Assembly (NCBI RefSeq): GCF_002198715.1
Contig: NZ_MWLK01000001.1
Span: 62,001-126,000 of the forward strand
DNA length: 64,000 nt
Source: Rhodomicrobium sp. R_RK_3
GTDB lineage: Bacteria; Pseudomonadota; Alphaproteobacteria; Rhizobiales; Rhodomicrobiaceae
Direction of reading: 5' to 3'
Within the stretch, counting starts at the first letter, position 1; every line of letters starts with the position of its first letter. A program made the translations under genes and the position numbers. The notes under the pieces are model-generated. The model ran no database searches. It was not told where the DNA came from and saw nothing but the letters and a program-made list of their open reading frames with translations. Below are positions 46,517 through 56,251 of this stretch, in pieces.

Positions 46517-47818
46517 CTAGCGCTTTTCAGCGGCTGCCGCCGCGGGCTGGTTCACACGGCCTGCTCCGGTATGCCCGCCGCCGCCCTCACCGAAGATCGA
46601 ATCCGCGACACTGCGGGGCCGGGCCTTCGGCGTCTCAATGATGCCGACGACGGGCATGACAACCAGGAAGTGCAGGAAGTAATAGGCGGTGAAGATCTGC
46701 CCCATGATCACATAGCCGCCTTCCGGAGGCTTGGCGCCGATGAAGCCGAGGCCAAGACAGGTGATGACCAGCAGCCAGAAGAACCACTTATAGATGGGCC
46801 GGTAGCGGGTCGAGCGGACGCGCGAGGTGTCGAGCCAGGGGATGAAGAACAGCACGGCAATGGCGCCGAACATCGCAATCACGCCGCCGAGCTTCGACGG
46901 GATCGAGCGCAGGATGGCGTAGAAGGGCAGCAAATACCATTCCGGCACGATATGCGGCGGCGTCTGCAACGGGTTGGCTTCGACGTAATTGTCCGGGTGG
47001 CCGAGATAGTTCGGCAGGTAGAAGACGAAATAGGCGAACAGCACGCCGAATACCGTCACGGCGAAGAGGTCCTTCGTCGTGTAATAAGGGTGGAACGGCA
47101 CCGTCTCCTTGGCGGGATCACGCAGGTCGACGCCTGTCGGATTATTGTTGCCCGGCACGTGCAGCGCCCAGATATGCAGGCCGACGAGGCCGGCAATCAC
47201 GAAGGGCAGCAGGTAATGCAGGCTGAACAGGCGGTTGAGCGTGGCGTTGTTCACCGAGAAGCCGCCCCAAATCCATTCTACCAGCATCGTGCCAAGGCCA
47301 GGGATGACCGTGTCGAGCGAGGAGAACAGGTTGGTGATCACCGTCACCGCCCAGAAGCTCATCTGGCCCCAGACCAGCGAGTAGCCCATGAAAGCCGTCG
47401 CCATCATGGCGAGGAAGATCAGCACGCCGATGATCCACAAGACCTCGCGCGGCGCCTTGTAGGAGCCGTAATAGAGGCCGCGGAAGATGTGCAGATAGAC
47501 GGCGAGGAAGAACATCGAGGCGCCGACCGCATGGGTGTAGCGCATCAGCCAGCCATAGTTCACGTCGCGCATCAGATGCTCGATCGAATCGAACGCGACG
47601 GCGGTGTTGGCGGCGTAGTGCATCGCCAGGACGATGCCGGTGACGATCTGCACACCGAGACAGAAGGCGAGAATGCCGCCAAAAGTCCACATGTAGTTCA
47701 GATTGCGCGGCGTCGGGAAATCCAGAATGGTGTCATAGGCGAAGCGGATGACCGGCAGCCGGCTGTCCATCCAGCGCGTAAAACCGTTCGTCGGCTCGTA
47801 AGTCGATTGATGTGCCAT
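46517..47818 (-). CDS. petB: Cytochrome b of the bc1 complex
   Basis: This 433-residue quinol-oxidising membrane subunit has eight membrane helices. It shows [31 protein letters not shown], the Qo-site sequence VIPEW-type motif ([15 protein letters not shown]) and the histidine pairs that hold the two b haems. The ATG at 47818 (MAHQSTYEP) is used. It lies 20 bases after petA and 12 bases before petC. Confidence 0.97.
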   Translation of the reverse strand: MAHQSTYEPTNGFTRWMDSRLPVIRFAYDTILDFPTPRNLNYMWTFGGILAFCLGVQIVTGIVLAMHYAANTAVAFDSIEHLMRDVNYGWLMRYTHAVGASMFFLAVYLHIFRGLYYGSYKAPREVLWIIGVLIFLAMMATAFMGYSLVWGQMSFWAVTVITNLFSSLDTVIPGLGTMLVEWIWGGFSVNNATLNRLFSLHYLLPFVIAGLVGLHIWALHVPGNNNPTGVDLRDPAKETVPFHPYYTTKDLFAVTVFGVLFAYFVFYLPNYLGHPDNYVEANPLQTPPHIVPEWYLLPFYAILRSIPSKLGGVIAMFGAIAVLFFIPWLDTSRVRSTRYRPIYKWFFWLLVITCLGLGFIGAKPPEGGYVIMGQIFTAYYFLHFLVVMPVVGIIETPKARPRSVADSIFGEGGGGHTGAGRVNQPAAAAAEKR

Positions 47819-47838
47819 GATTGAAGGCCCCCGCGGGC

Positions 47839-48414
47839 TTAGCCGATCTTGATTTTGGTGTCGGACGTGAATGTATAAGGCGGGATTTCCAGATTGCGCG
47901 GAGCCGGTCCCTTGCGGATACGGGCGGCCGTATCGTAGACCGAGCCGTGGCACGGGCAGAACCAGCCGCCGAATTCGCCGCGATCGTCACCCGTCTTCTG
48001 CCCCTTCGGAATGCAGCCGAGATGGGTGCAGATGCCGATGGCGATCAGCCAGTTCTCATGTCCGTTCTTGGTGATGTTCTCGTCGGTCGCCGGTGCCTCG
48101 ACGTTGACGCCCATGATGCGCGCGACCGGGTCCTTGAGCTGATCCAGCGGCACGTCCCGCGCCGCCTTGATCTCCTCGGGGGTGCGGTTGCGCACGAAAA
48201 TGGGCTTGCCGCGCCACATCACGGTGATCGCCTGACCCGTCTGAACCGGGGCGAGATCGATCTCGACACTGGCGAGCGACAGCGCGGACTGGTCCGGGTT
48301 CATCTGATCGATCAAAGGCCAGAGCGCGGCGGCGGCACCGACCCCGACGAAGGCCGTGGCTGCGATGTGAATGAAGTCGCGCCTGGTTACAGGTTCATCC
48401 AGCGTCGTGGCCAT
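47839..48414 (-). CDS. petA: Ubiquinol-cytochrome c reductase iron-sulfur subunit
   Basis: This 191-residue Rieske protein holds the 2Fe-2S cluster through C129, H131, C153 and H156 in CTHLGC and CPCHGS, with the paired C134 and C155. The N-terminus has a Tat-type RRDF followed by one membrane helix that remains as anchor. It is the first gene of petABC and is divergent from trmL with a 220-base gap that should contain both promoters. Confidence 0.97.
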   Translation of the reverse strand: MATTLDEPVTRRDFIHIAATAFVGVGAAAALWPLIDQMNPDQSALSLASVEIDLAPVQTGQAITVMWRGKPIFVRNRTPEEIKAARDVPLDQLKDPVARIMGVNVEAPATDENITKNGHENWLIAIGICTHLGCIPKGQKTGDDRGEFGGWFCPCHGSVYDTAARIRKGPAPRNLEIPPYTFTSDTKIKIG

Positions 48415-48634
48415 GAATGATGTTCCCTTTCCTCTGCCGAACGCACCCCAGCCGGGCCGGGTTTTATGGTCCCTGGCGCCGGGTTTTGCGTCGTTCAGCT
48501 TTATTCTTCTGCGAGCCGGTATCTAAAACCCGCTTATGGCATTGTCCACCTCTAGATGTCCAGTTGGCGGAGCCGGACAAATCGGCGCAACGCCGTGACA
48601 AATACGCCGCATCCTGAAGGTGAGGATTTCGCTG

Positions 48635-49123
48635 ATGCAACTTGCGCTCTACCAGCCCGACATCCCCCAGAATATGGGTACGATTCTGCGGATGGCGGCA
48701 TGCCTTGATGTCGCGGTCGAGGTCATCGGCCCGGCCGGTTTCGACATGTCCGATCGGAGCCTCCGCCGGGCGGGCCTGGACTATCTGGACGCGGTGCGTA
48801 TCATCCGCCATGCCGCCTTCGCCGATTTCGAGCGCGAGCGGCGCGCGCGGGGTGCGCGGCTGGTGCTGATGACGACGGCAAGCGCGGTGCCGTATACGGA
48901 GTTCGCGTTTCGCACGGGCGACGTGCTTTTGGCGGGGCGGGAGAGCGCCGGGGTGCCGCAATCGGTGCATGAGAGTGCCGATGCGCGCGTCGCCATCCCA
49001 ATAAAGCCCGGTTTGCGCTCGCTCAATGTCGCCGTCGCGGCGGCGATGGTATTGGGTGAGGCACTGCGGCAGACAGGCGGATTCGCGCCTCTTGCGGCGG
49101 GCGGTCAAACAGGTGAGCCATGA
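48635..49123 (+). CDS. trmL: tRNA (cytidine(34)-2'-O)-methyltransferase
   Basis: This 162-residue SPOUT methyltransferase modifies the wobble base of tRNA-Leu. It has [20 protein letters not shown] and the trefoil-knot region [14 protein letters not shown] followed by [21 protein letters not shown] use the ATG at 48635, since [13 protein letters not shown] is the usual beginning, although a GTG at 48620 is in frame. Its stop overlaps the hemF start by 4 bp. Confidence 0.93.
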   Translation: MQLALYQPDIPQNMGTILRMAACLDVAVEVIGPAGFDMSDRSLRRAGLDYLDAVRIIRHAAFADFERERRARGARLVLMTTASAVPYTEFAFRTGDVLLAGRESAGVPQSVHESADARVAIPIKPGLRSLNVAVAAAMVLGEALRQTGGFAPLAAGGQTGEP

Positions 49124-50037
49124 CGATGAACGATGCAGCCGACTTGAACATCCATGCGAGCGGACTGGAGCAGGAGAAGGCGAAGGCAAAAGTCTGGTTC
49201 TCGGCGCTGCGCGACGACATCTGCGCCGCGCTGGAGCGGCTCGAGGACGAGGCAGGCGCCGGCCAGATGGCGGAGATGCCGGCCGGGCGCTTCGAGCGCA
49301 AGGACTGGGCGCGCACCGGCGAGGACGGCAGTGACGGCGGCGGCGGCGTGATGTCGATGCTGCACGGCCGGCTGTTCGAGAAGGCCGGCGTGCATGTTTC
49401 GACCGTATACGGTGAATTCTCCAAGGAGTTCCGCGGTCAGATCCCCGGCGCGGATGCCGACCCCCGCTTCTGGGCCTCGGGCATTTCGCTGATCGTGCAT
49501 CCGCGCAACCCGCATGTGCCGACCGTTCACATGAACACGCGCTTCGTAATTACGACGAAAAGCTGGTTCGGCGGCGGCGCGGATTTGACCCCGGTGCTGA
49601 ATGCGCGGCGGACGCAAGAGGATGCCGACACGGTCGCCTTCCACGCGGCGATGCAGGCCGCCTGCGAGAAACATCCGGTGGCGGACTACGCGAAGTACAA
49701 GAAATGGTGCGACGATTACTTTTACTTGCCGCACCGCAAGGAGCCGCGCGGCATCGGCGGGATTTTTTACGACTACCTGAATACGGGCGACTGGCCGGCG
49801 GAATTCGCGTTCACGCAGGATGTCGGCCGGGCGTTTCTGGGGATCTATCCGGAGATCGTGCGGCGGAACATGGCGACGGCCTGGACCGAGGCGCAGCGCG
49901 AGGAGCAGCTCATCCGGCGCGGCCGCTATGTGGAATACAATTTGCTCTACGACCGGGGCACGATTTTCGGGCTGAAGACCGGCGGCAATGTCGCCAGCAT
50001 TTTGAGCTCGATGCCGCCGGTGGTGAAGTGGCCTTGA
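49120..50037 (+). CDS. hemF: Oxygen-dependent coproporphyrinogen III oxidase
   Basis: This 305-residue enzyme decarboxylates coproporphyrinogen III to protoporphyrinogen IX in haem synthesis and needs oxygen. It has [19 protein letters not shown], the conserved [21 protein letters not shown] region (quoted in part), [13 protein letters not shown] and [16 protein letters not shown]. It is complete. It overlaps trmL by 4 bp. Its place beside the cytochrome bc1 operon fits a need for haem in aerobic respiration. Confidence 0.97.
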   Translation: MTMNDAADLNIHASGLEQEKAKAKVWFSALRDDICAALERLEDEAGAGQMAEMPAGRFERKDWARTGEDGSDGGGGVMSMLHGRLFEKAGVHVSTVYGEFSKEFRGQIPGADADPRFWASGISLIVHPRNPHVPTVHMNTRFVITTKSWFGGGADLTPVLNARRTQEDADTVAFHAAMQAACEKHPVADYAKYKKWCDDYFYLPHRKEPRGIGGIFYDYLNTGDWPAEFAFTQDVGRAFLGIYPEIVRRNMATAWTEAQREEQLIRRGRYVEYNLLYDRGTIFGLKTGGNVASILSSMPPVVKWP

Positions 50038-50059
50038 GCGGCGGCGCTTCGAATGCCGT

Positions 50060-50611
50060 CTAAGCCACCCGGCGGAACAGCCCCGGATAATCCGTGACCA
50101 ACCCGTCCGCATCCACCTCGATCTCCGCCGCGAACCCGCTCGCCAATGCTTCGAAGCGGTACCGGCGGTCATCGAGCCGCGTATAGCGCTGCGGGTCGGC
50201 GGTGAGGCGCAGCTCGGGGAAACTGACATAGGCCACGGCGATTTCCACCGACTGCCCGACATCCAAGCCGCAGCGCCGGATCGGCAAAGTGTTAGTGAAC
50301 GGCGTGGCGGTGATGTCGACGTCGATGGCGCCGCTCAGATGGGGCAGCGGCCGGCCGTCGTCGCCGGTCCAATTGCCCGCGCCGTCGGCCGAGAAGGCGA
50401 GCGCCGCATCCGCGCCCAAAAGGGCGACCTCCACGCGGCGGACGCGCCAGGCGGCGTCGCAGACCATGCGGTAGCCGCCCGCGGCCAGCGGCGCGTCGGC
50501 CGGGATCAGGGCGCTATAGGCGACGATCGCCTCGCCAGCGGGTCGAAGGACGAGATGCTCGAGCCCTCGCCCCTGCCAATCCGTCCAGCGCGCCGTGATC
50601 TGGTCCCGCAT
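50060..50611 (-). CDS. Putative glycolipid-binding family protein
   Basis: This 183-residue soluble protein begins RWTDWQGRGLEHLVLR, then GGYRMVCDAAWRVRRVEV, GNWTGDDGRPLPHLSG and a repeated VDITATPFTNTLPIRR. This pattern fits the glycolipid-binding family (PF06475), known by name but with little biochemical support. The C-terminus carries YTRLDDRRYRFEA and EIEVDADGLVTDYPGLF. It starts 14 bases after the uvrC stop and is probably in the same transcript. No signal peptide is seen. The function is uncertain. Confidence 0.75.
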   Translation of the reverse strand: MRDQITARWTDWQGRGLEHLVLRPAGEAIVAYSALIPADAPLAAGGYRMVCDAAWRVRRVEVALLGADAALAFSADGAGNWTGDDGRPLPHLSGAIDVDITATPFTNTLPIRRCGLDVGQSVEIAVAYVSFPELRLTADPQRYTRLDDRRYRFEALASGFAAEIEVDADGLVTDYPGLFRRVA

Positions 50612-50625
50612 ATCGGCCTCCCCGC

Positions 50626-52884
50626 CTAAGTCTTGTCACCCCGGAAGAAATCGTAAATCGTCTGCGCCATCGCCGCGCTAATGCCTTCCACCGCCTGCAA
50701 ATCCGCCAAGCCCGCCCGGCTGATCGCCTTGGCCGAGCCGAAATGCTTGAGCAGCGCACGCCGCCGCTTCGCCCCGACGCCGGCGATCTCGTCCAGCGGG
50801 TTCGCCGCGATCGCCTTCGAGCGTTTTGCCCGGTGCGTGCCGATGGCGAAGCGGTGCGCCTCGTCGCGCAGGCGCTGCACGAAATAGAGCACGGGGTCAC
50901 GCGGCTCCAGCATGAAGGACGGGCGGCCGCGCATGAAAAAATGCTCGCGGCCGGCATTGCGGTCGGGGCCTTTGGCGATGCCGGCGAGGGCAAGACCGCT
51001 AATGCCGAGTTCGGCCAAAACCTCTTGCGCGGCGGCCAGTTGGCCCGCGCCACCGTCGATCAGCACGAGGTCGGGCGTGCCCCAGTCGGATTTTTTGACG
51101 TCTGGATCGTCGCGCGTCTCGGCGGCGTCGGCTTCGAGCTCGGCCCATTCGGTCAATGCGGGGTCGTCCTCGGGGTCGGAGGTGGTGTCGAGTCCGGTGC
51201 CTTCCATGTCGGCCCAGGCTTGTGGCGCCCCCTCACCCGGCGCCGGCGCGTCACCCTCCCCCTCGAGGGGAGAGGGCTGAGCCGAGGCTGTGGCTGGCTC
51301 TATGCCCCGTTCCGATGTCAGATAGCGTGGATCATTCGCCTCTTCTAGCCCCGTCAGGCGACCGGGTGAGGGGGCTTGCGGCGCATCCTCATACACAAGC
51401 GCAGCGGTCGCTGCGTCGAGCGCTTCCTCGGCGGGCGTCTCCACGTCCCCGGCCGCCTTCGCCCGCTCCTTCGCTAGCCGCGAGAAGCGCCGCCGCAGCA
51501 CCTCCTTCATCATGGCGTAATCGTCGCCGGGGGTGAGCGTGTCGGATTTGATGTTGAACTTGCGGTACTGATTCTTCACGAAGCCTTCCGGCCCAGCGAC
51601 GATCATCGCGCCGACGGCGTTCGTGCCCTGGATGTGGCTGTTATCGTAGACCTCGATGCGGGCTGGGCGGCGCGGCAGACCGAACGTCTTCGCCACGCCA
51701 TCCAGCAATTTGCCCTGGCTCGACGCATCGGCCAGCTTCCGACCCAGCGCCTCGCGGGCATTGGTGAGCGCATGCGCCACCAGTCCGGCCTTTTCGCCGC
51801 GCTGCGGAATGGCGATCTCAACCTTGCGTTCAGCCTTGATGGTCAGCGCCTCGGCGAGCAATGCGCGTTCGGGAAACTCATGCGAGACGAAGACGCAGCG
51901 CGGCACCGGCTTATCGTCGTAGAACTGCGCGATGAACGCCTCCAGCACCTCCTCGACGCCGAGCGAACGGTCGGCGCGGGGGAAATAGGCGCGGTTGCCC
52001 CAGTTCTGGCCGGCGCGGAAGAAGAACACCTGGATGCAGGTCTGCCCGCCCTCCTGATAGGCGGCGAAGACATCCGCCTCCTCGACGCCGCGCGGATTGA
52101 TGCCCTGCGTCGCCTGCACATGGGCGAGTGCCCAGAGCCGGTCACGGTAACGGGCGGCGCGCTCGAATTCCAGCTCGGCGCTGGCCTCTTCCATCAGCGT
52201 GTTGAGCTTCCTCTGCACGGCGTCCGTCTTGCCGGCGAGGAAGCGCTCAGCCTCGTCGACCAGCTTGCCGTAGGCGTCCAGTTCGATCTCGCCGGTACAA
52301 GGCCCCGAGCAACGCTTGATCTGATAGAGCAGGCATGGGCGGGTGCGGCTCTCATACATGGCGTCGGAGCAGCTTCGCAGCAGGAAGGCGCGCTGCAGCA
52401 TATTCAGCGTGCGGTTGACCGCGCCCGCCGATGCGAAGGGGCCAAAATATTCCCCCTTCAGATTACGCGCGCCACGATGCTTCATGATCTGCGGCGCGCG
52501 GTGCTCGCGCGAGATCAGGATATAGGGAAACGATTTGTCGTCCCGCATCAAGACGTTGAAATAGGGCCGGAAGCGCTTGATCAGATTGGCTTCGAGCAGC
52601 AGCGCCTCGGATTCCGTCGCCGTGGTGACGAACTCCATCGACGCGGTCGAGGCGATCATACGGGCGATGCGGTTGGTATGCCCGCCGAGCCTTGTGTAAT
52701 TGCTCACGCGCGCCTTCAGGCTGCGCGCCTTGCCGACATAGATCACATCGCCGCGCAGATCGAGCATTCGGTAGACGCCGGGCGTCGACGGCAAATGCTT
52801 CAGATAGCGCGCGATGACCCGCGGGCCGACCTCTTTGGCCGCCGCCAGCCCCTCGCCATCATGATCGACATCGTCAGTGTTCAT
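50626..52884 (-). CDS. uvrC: Excinuclease ABC subunit C
   Basis: This 752-residue protein makes the two incisions in nucleotide excision repair. It has an N-terminal GIY-YIG domain ([20 protein letters not shown]), a Cys-rich region ([15 protein letters not shown]), a UVR domain ([19 protein letters not shown]), an RNase H-like endonuclease domain ([26 protein letters not shown]) and C-terminal (HhH)2. It is about 140 residues longer than E. coli UvrC. Much of the extra length is a loop at about residues 470-600 that contains an in-frame R3 palindromic element. The start at 52884 (MNTDDVDHD) lies two bases after the rhomboid gene. Confidence 0.94.
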   Translation of the reverse strand: MNTDDVDHDGEGLAAAKEVGPRVIARYLKHLPSTPGVYRMLDLRGDVIYVGKARSLKARVSNYTRLGGHTNRIARMIASTASMEFVTTATESEALLLEANLIKRFRPYFNVLMRDDKSFPYILISREHRAPQIMKHRGARNLKGEYFGPFASAGAVNRTLNMLQRAFLLRSCSDAMYESRTRPCLLYQIKRCSGPCTGEIELDAYGKLVDEAERFLAGKTDAVQRKLNTLMEEASAELEFERAARYRDRLWALAHVQATQGINPRGVEEADVFAAYQEGGQTCIQVFFFRAGQNWGNRAYFPRADRSLGVEEVLEAFIAQFYDDKPVPRCVFVSHEFPERALLAEALTIKAERKVEIAIPQRGEKAGLVAHALTNAREALGRKLADASSQGKLLDGVAKTFGLPRRPARIEVYDNSHIQGTNAVGAMIVAGPEGFVKNQYRKFNIKSDTLTPGDDYAMMKEVLRRRFSRLAKERAKAAGDVETPAEEALDAATAALVYEDAPQAPSPGRLTGLEEANDPRYLTSERGIEPATASAQPSPLEGEGDAPAPGEGAPQAWADMEGTGLDTTSDPEDDPALTEWAELEADAAETRDDPDVKKSDWGTPDLVLIDGGAGQLAAAQEVLAELGISGLALAGIAKGPDRNAGREHFFMRGRPSFMLEPRDPVLYFVQRLRDEAHRFAIGTHRAKRSKAIAANPLDEIAGVGAKRRRALLKHFGSAKAISRAGLADLQAVEGISAAMAQTIYDFFRGDKT
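51227..51375. repeat. R3 palindromic element inside uvrC
   Basis: The ends GCCCCCTCACCCGG (51227-51240) and CCGGGTGAGGGGGC (51362-51375) are perfect 14-bp inverted repeats, and the inner CCCTCGAGGGGAGAGGG palindrome matches R3 at 26515-26647. It is translated in the uvrC frame as about residues 504-553, giving a Pro/Gly/Ala-rich peptide (for example [11 protein letters not shown] and PAPGEGAP). Confidence 0.85.
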
Positions 52885-52886
52885 GC

Positions 52887-53618
52887 TCAGTCCGGATAGT
52901 CCCAGGGTCCCGGCTGCCAGCTCCGCGCCGGGCGCTGCGTGGGTGCGAATAGCAGGAACAGCGGCACCAGCGCCAGTCCCGCGAGGAAGCCGCCAATATG
53001 CGCCCACCAGGCGATGCCGCCGCCCGTGCTCGGCTGCATAGCCTCCCAGGCGCCCTGCAGCAATTGTATCCCGAACCATATGCCGGCATAGAACAGCGCC
53101 GGAATGGTGAAGATCAGTGGAATGATGACGACCGGCACCAGCAGCGTGATCCTTGCCTTGGGGAACCGCGCCGCATAGGCCCCAATCACCCCGGCGATCG
53201 CACCCGATGCGCCGATCACCGGCACTTCGGAAGTCGGGTTGAAATAGCCATGGGCGTAGGTCGAGAGCACGGCGCAGCAGAGATAGAATATCAGGAACTG
53301 CATCGAGCCCATCCGGCCTTCCAGGGTCGAACCGAAAATGTAGAGCGTCCACATGTTAAAGATGATGTGAAGCCAGCCGCCATGCATGAAAGTCGCGGTG
53401 AGGAAAGGGAAGAGGTCCAGCGCCGTCACCCCGGCCCGCAGATGGGAGTCGGGATCGAAATACATGTAGGGCACCAGCCCGAACATATAGGTGAATTCGA
53501 CGTCTTCGATCGGCCCCAGGCTTTGCTGATAGAAAAATACCAGCGCGTTCGCCACGATCAGACCGTAGACGACGACGGGGGTTGCCACACTCGGTATTGA
53601 GTCGCGAAGAGGAAACAT
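52887..53618 (-). CDS. Rhomboid family intramembrane serine protease
   Basis: This 243-residue protein has six membrane segments. The catalytic serine is S138 in GASGAIAG and the histidine is H207 in AWWAHIGG. The supporting motif is [12 protein letters not shown] with H84 and N88. The loop between helices 1 and 2 is of the usual length. The ATG at 53618 (MFPLRDSIP) is chosen. It is two bases upstream of uvrC in the same direction. Substrates are unknown. Confidence 0.93.
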   Translation of the reverse strand: MFPLRDSIPSVATPVVVYGLIVANALVFFYQQSLGPIEDVEFTYMFGLVPYMYFDPDSHLRAGVTALDLFPFLTATFMHGGWLHIIFNMWTLYIFGSTLEGRMGSMQFLIFYLCCAVLSTYAHGYFNPTSEVPVIGASGAIAGVIGAYAARFPKARITLLVPVVIIPLIFTIPALFYAGIWFGIQLLQGAWEAMQPSTGGGIAWWAHIGGFLAGLALVPLFLLFAPTQRPARSWQPGPWDYPD

Positions 53619-53816
53619 CTTTTTCGAAATACTCGGCCAGCGCGGCGATTGCCGCATCCTTACGCGCGCCGGAATGGCAAATCGCGATCGGGGCGCCGCA
53701 ACCTTAATTTAGGCACTTCGGGCGTATTAGCCAGAGGCAACGCCCGTTCGTGGCGGCGCTTGGTCGCGCCGGATGCTTTGACGAAACCTTTAGAGCCGAG
53801 CCAAGAGATCCAAAAC

Positions 53817-54224
53817 ATGACCCGATTCGTCCTGGCCATACTCGCCTTGCTGATCCCGCCCACAGCCCATGCGCAGTCGGCCAAAGACATCGATTGCAGT
53901 AAGGCGATGTCGACCGTCGAGATGAATTATTGCGGCGAGAAGGATTTCGATACGGCCGACAAGGCGCTCAATGAGGCCTATCAGCGGGTTATTGCTATGG
54001 TTTCCAAGAGCGATGCCGCCCCGCCTTACGACGCAAAAAGCTGGGAAACCGCCCTGCGCCAGTCGCAGCGGGCTTGGGTCGCCTTCCGGGAAGCCGAGTG
54101 CAACGGGCTCGTGCCGATGGAGTGGTCCGGCGGCACCGGCACGACATCCGCCGTGCTCGCCTGCATGACCGAGCTGACCAAGGCCCGCACCAAAGATCTC
54201 GATGCGCACGCCGAGACGCGCTAA
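53817..54224 (+). CDS. Exported DUF1311 (LprI-type) protein
   Basis: This 135-residue protein has a signal peptide (1-20, HAQ-S) and a DUF1311 domain. It shows DCSKAMSTVEMNYC, the conserved DTADKALNEAYQRV helix, SQRAWVAFREAEC and a closing AVLACMTELTKAR. Four cysteines (C27, C39 and two later) probably form two disulfides. Some relatives inhibit lysozyme (LprI), but the role here is unproven. The ATG at 53817 is taken because of the signal peptide. A decayed second copy of part of the domain follows its stop codon in the same frame. Confidence 0.85.
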   Translation: MTRFVLAILALLIPPTAHAQSAKDIDCSKAMSTVEMNYCGEKDFDTADKALNEAYQRVIAMVSKSDAAPPYDAKSWETALRQSQRAWVAFREAECNGLVPMEWSGGTGTTSAVLACMTELTKARTKDLDAHAETR

Positions 54225-54329
54225 CGCGCCGAAGACATCAGCAGCGTTTCGCGCGTAGGAGGTGACGAGTTTGCCGATGCAGAAAACGCGCTGAGCGAAT
54301 CCTATCACCATGCCCTTGCTCGAACTTAG
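54225..54329 (+). pseudogene. Decayed DUF1311 fragment
   Basis: In the frame of the preceding gene, directly after its TAA, the sequence reads ...E-D-I-S-S-V... then G-D-E-F-A-D-A-E-N-A-L-S-E-S-Y-H-H-A and a TAG at 54327. This matches E-K-D-F-D-T-A-D-K-A-L-N-E-A-Y-Q-R-V of the intact domain. It has no start codon of its own. The rest of the 311-base gap to the EF-hand gene (54330-54535) holds nothing I recognise except that gene's ribosome site. Confidence 0.65.
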
Positions 54330-54535
54330 GAAGCTCCGCCAAGGATCTCAATGCGCGTTACGGGATGCCTTAGATTGTTCCGCCGACGGCGCCAATCATG
54401 GCGAAGATGTGGCAAGTCCAGTTGGGTGCGTGCGGTGAAATTTTGGAACCGTCTCTGCGAATTGTCAGTTCTCCTGCCAGTGGCTCTCAGCGGGGCCGCA
54501 ATGGAACCAAGTTAAAGCACAACAGGAGAAAACTG

Positions 54536-54820
54536 ATGAAGTTTTCCAGCTTCGCACTTGCCGCAGCCTTGTCGGCTGCTTCCTATGGTGTGGCCCAGGC
54601 GCAATCGTCGAACACTTTGACCGAGGACCCCAGGCTTTGCGTGTCGCGAGCCACGGCGCTCGACGTCAATCGCGACACCTATATCGACGCCCAGGAATAT
54701 GAGAGCTATGGCCGCATCGCGACCAATGTCGACACCAATGGTGATGGGCGCATTTCCGCCGAGGAGCGCACGGTCGCTTGCCGCGACGGCGCGCTGGAGG
54801 CCCTCCGGCCCAAGAATTAA
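54536..54820 (+). CDS. Small exported EF-hand protein
   Basis: This 94-residue protein has a signal peptide (1-22, AQAQ) and two EF-hand loops. The first is DVNRDTYIDAQE (D43, N45, D47, E54) and the second is DTNGDGRISAEE (D66, N68, D70, E77). Two cysteines (C35, C82) flank the pair and may form a disulfide. It probably binds calcium in the periplasm. The ATG at 54536 follows an AGGAGA site. An intrinsic terminator follows directly. The physiological role is unknown. Confidence 0.85.
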   Translation: MKFSSFALAAALSAASYGVAQAQSSNTLTEDPRLCVSRATALDVNRDTYIDAQEYESYGRIATNVDTNGDGRISAEERTVACRDGALEALRPKN

Positions 54821-54824
54821 CAAG

Positions 54825-54859
54825 AAACGGGTGGGCGGCGATGCGGCGCCCGCCCGTTT
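54825..54859 (+). terminator. Terminator of the EF-hand gene
   Basis: AAACGGGTGGGCG (54825-54837) pairs with CGCCCGCCCGTTT (54847-54859) in a 13-bp stem with one G-T pair. It ends in TTTA, five bases after the stop codon. Confidence 0.75.
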
Positions 54860-55012
54860 ATCCTGCCCAGGAGCCTGATTCTGAACCGCGCCCAACAAAC
54901 CGGTGTGGATTGCCGCCAATTATCGCAATAATCTTTCTACGTTGTTTCTATTTCTCTGCGCTCTATCTATACATCAGCGGCAAGGAAACGCGTCGATAAG
55001 GGCGGAAAAATC

Positions 55013-56242
55013 ATGGCAAGACTGACTCCCCTCGGCTATCTCGACCGGGCACTGAAGACCGTTACGGATCTCGGCATCCCCACCAAACGCACCGACGACG
55101 AACCTATTACCGGCCTGCTCGATCAGATCGTCGATCTCGACCAGGACAAAGTTACCGTGATCGGCCGCACCCTGGCCGAGGCGTCAACCTTCAATGAAAT
55201 CGTGCGCAATGAAGTCGCCGGGATGCAGATCGGTGAGCGCTATAACGACATCGTCGCCGCCTTCAATTCGATTCGCGACGACAGCAAATCACTCGTCGAC
55301 CAGCTCGCCGACGGCAAGATTAGCACCTATGAGCGGGTCACCAACATCTGGATGAAGGTCGCGCGCGGCGACGTTGCCGACCGTTTCGACGAAATCCGCG
55401 CCAGCTACATCGCCGTCGCCAAGGAGACCAAGAACCAGATCACCCGCGAGCATAAGATCCTCGACGCCTATCGCGATTATCGCGGCGCCTATAAGCAATC
55501 GCAGGTGCTGGCACTGGAGGTCTACGAAAAGGCCAAGGCCAAGCTCGACGAATCCCGCACAGTCCTCAAGGAGGCCTCCGATAAGGTCGGCTCATATGCC
55601 GGCAATTCGCCCGCCGAGCGCGCCGAACTGGAAATGCAGCGCGACGAGCAATTGCGCCTGATGATGAACGAGGACAAACGCTACCAGATCGCCAAGGACC
55701 TCGCCGACAACCTGACCATAGGCTACAACACGTCCGAAGTCATCATGTCCCGGCTGATGCAGACGACCAGCGCCAAGGAGCGGGTCTATGCGCAGGCGGT
55801 CAGCTTCTTCTCCACCAACGAGGCGGTGCTGACGGCGCTGAAGGCGTCCTTCACCGGCATGTTCGGCCTGCACGAATCGACCAAGACGCTCGAGGCGATG
55901 AAGAAGGGCGTGTCCGACAGCCTCGAAACCCTCTCCGAAGTCGGTGACGTCGTCACCGAGGAGGCGATCAAGGCCGGCTACGGCCCGACGGTGCGCGCCG
56001 ATGCGGTGAAGAAGCTCGTCGACAGCGTCACCAATTTTCAGGAGCGCTCGCGCGAGATCATCGACGAGATGCGGGTCTTGGCGACGCGCAATTCGGAGGA
56101 AATCCGCGATGCGGTCGAAAGCGGCAAGCGCCGCATGGCCCGGCTTGCCTCCGACATCAAGGATCTGCCGCCTGCCGACGGTGCCCGCTCGCTGCCGCCG
56201 TCGGCCGCGGCCAAGGCGCTGCCGTCGCAGACGCAAGTCTAG
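55013..56242 (+). CDS. Long helical protein of a rhizobial 'cell surface protein' type, operon gene 1
   Basis: This 409-residue, nearly all-helical protein has no signal peptide and no membrane segment. Blocks such as LLDQIVDLDQDKVTVIGRTL, ERYNDIVAAFNSIRDD, KDLADNLTIGYNTSEVIMSR and AVSFFSTNEAVLTALKASFT recall a protein annotated 'cell surface protein' in Rhizobiales. That name is not supported by the sequence, because it lacks any export signal. The overall pattern also recalls TelA-like helical proteins. It ends in a Pro/Ala/Ser tail. It is the first of three tightly spaced genes. Confidence 0.7.
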   Translation: MARLTPLGYLDRALKTVTDLGIPTKRTDDEPITGLLDQIVDLDQDKVTVIGRTLAEASTFNEIVRNEVAGMQIGERYNDIVAAFNSIRDDSKSLVDQLADGKISTYERVTNIWMKVARGDVADRFDEIRASYIAVAKETKNQITREHKILDAYRDYRGAYKQSQVLALEVYEKAKAKLDESRTVLKEASDKVGSYAGNSPAERAELEMQRDEQLRLMMNEDKRYQIAKDLADNLTIGYNTSEVIMSRLMQTTSAKERVYAQAVSFFSTNEAVLTALKASFTGMFGLHESTKTLEAMKKGVSDSLETLSEVGDVVTEEAIKAGYGPTVRADAVKKLVDSVTNFQERSREIIDEMRVLATRNSEEIRDAVESGKRRMARLASDIKDLPPADGARSLPPSAAAKALPSQTQV

Positions 56243-56251
56243 TTCCCCCCG

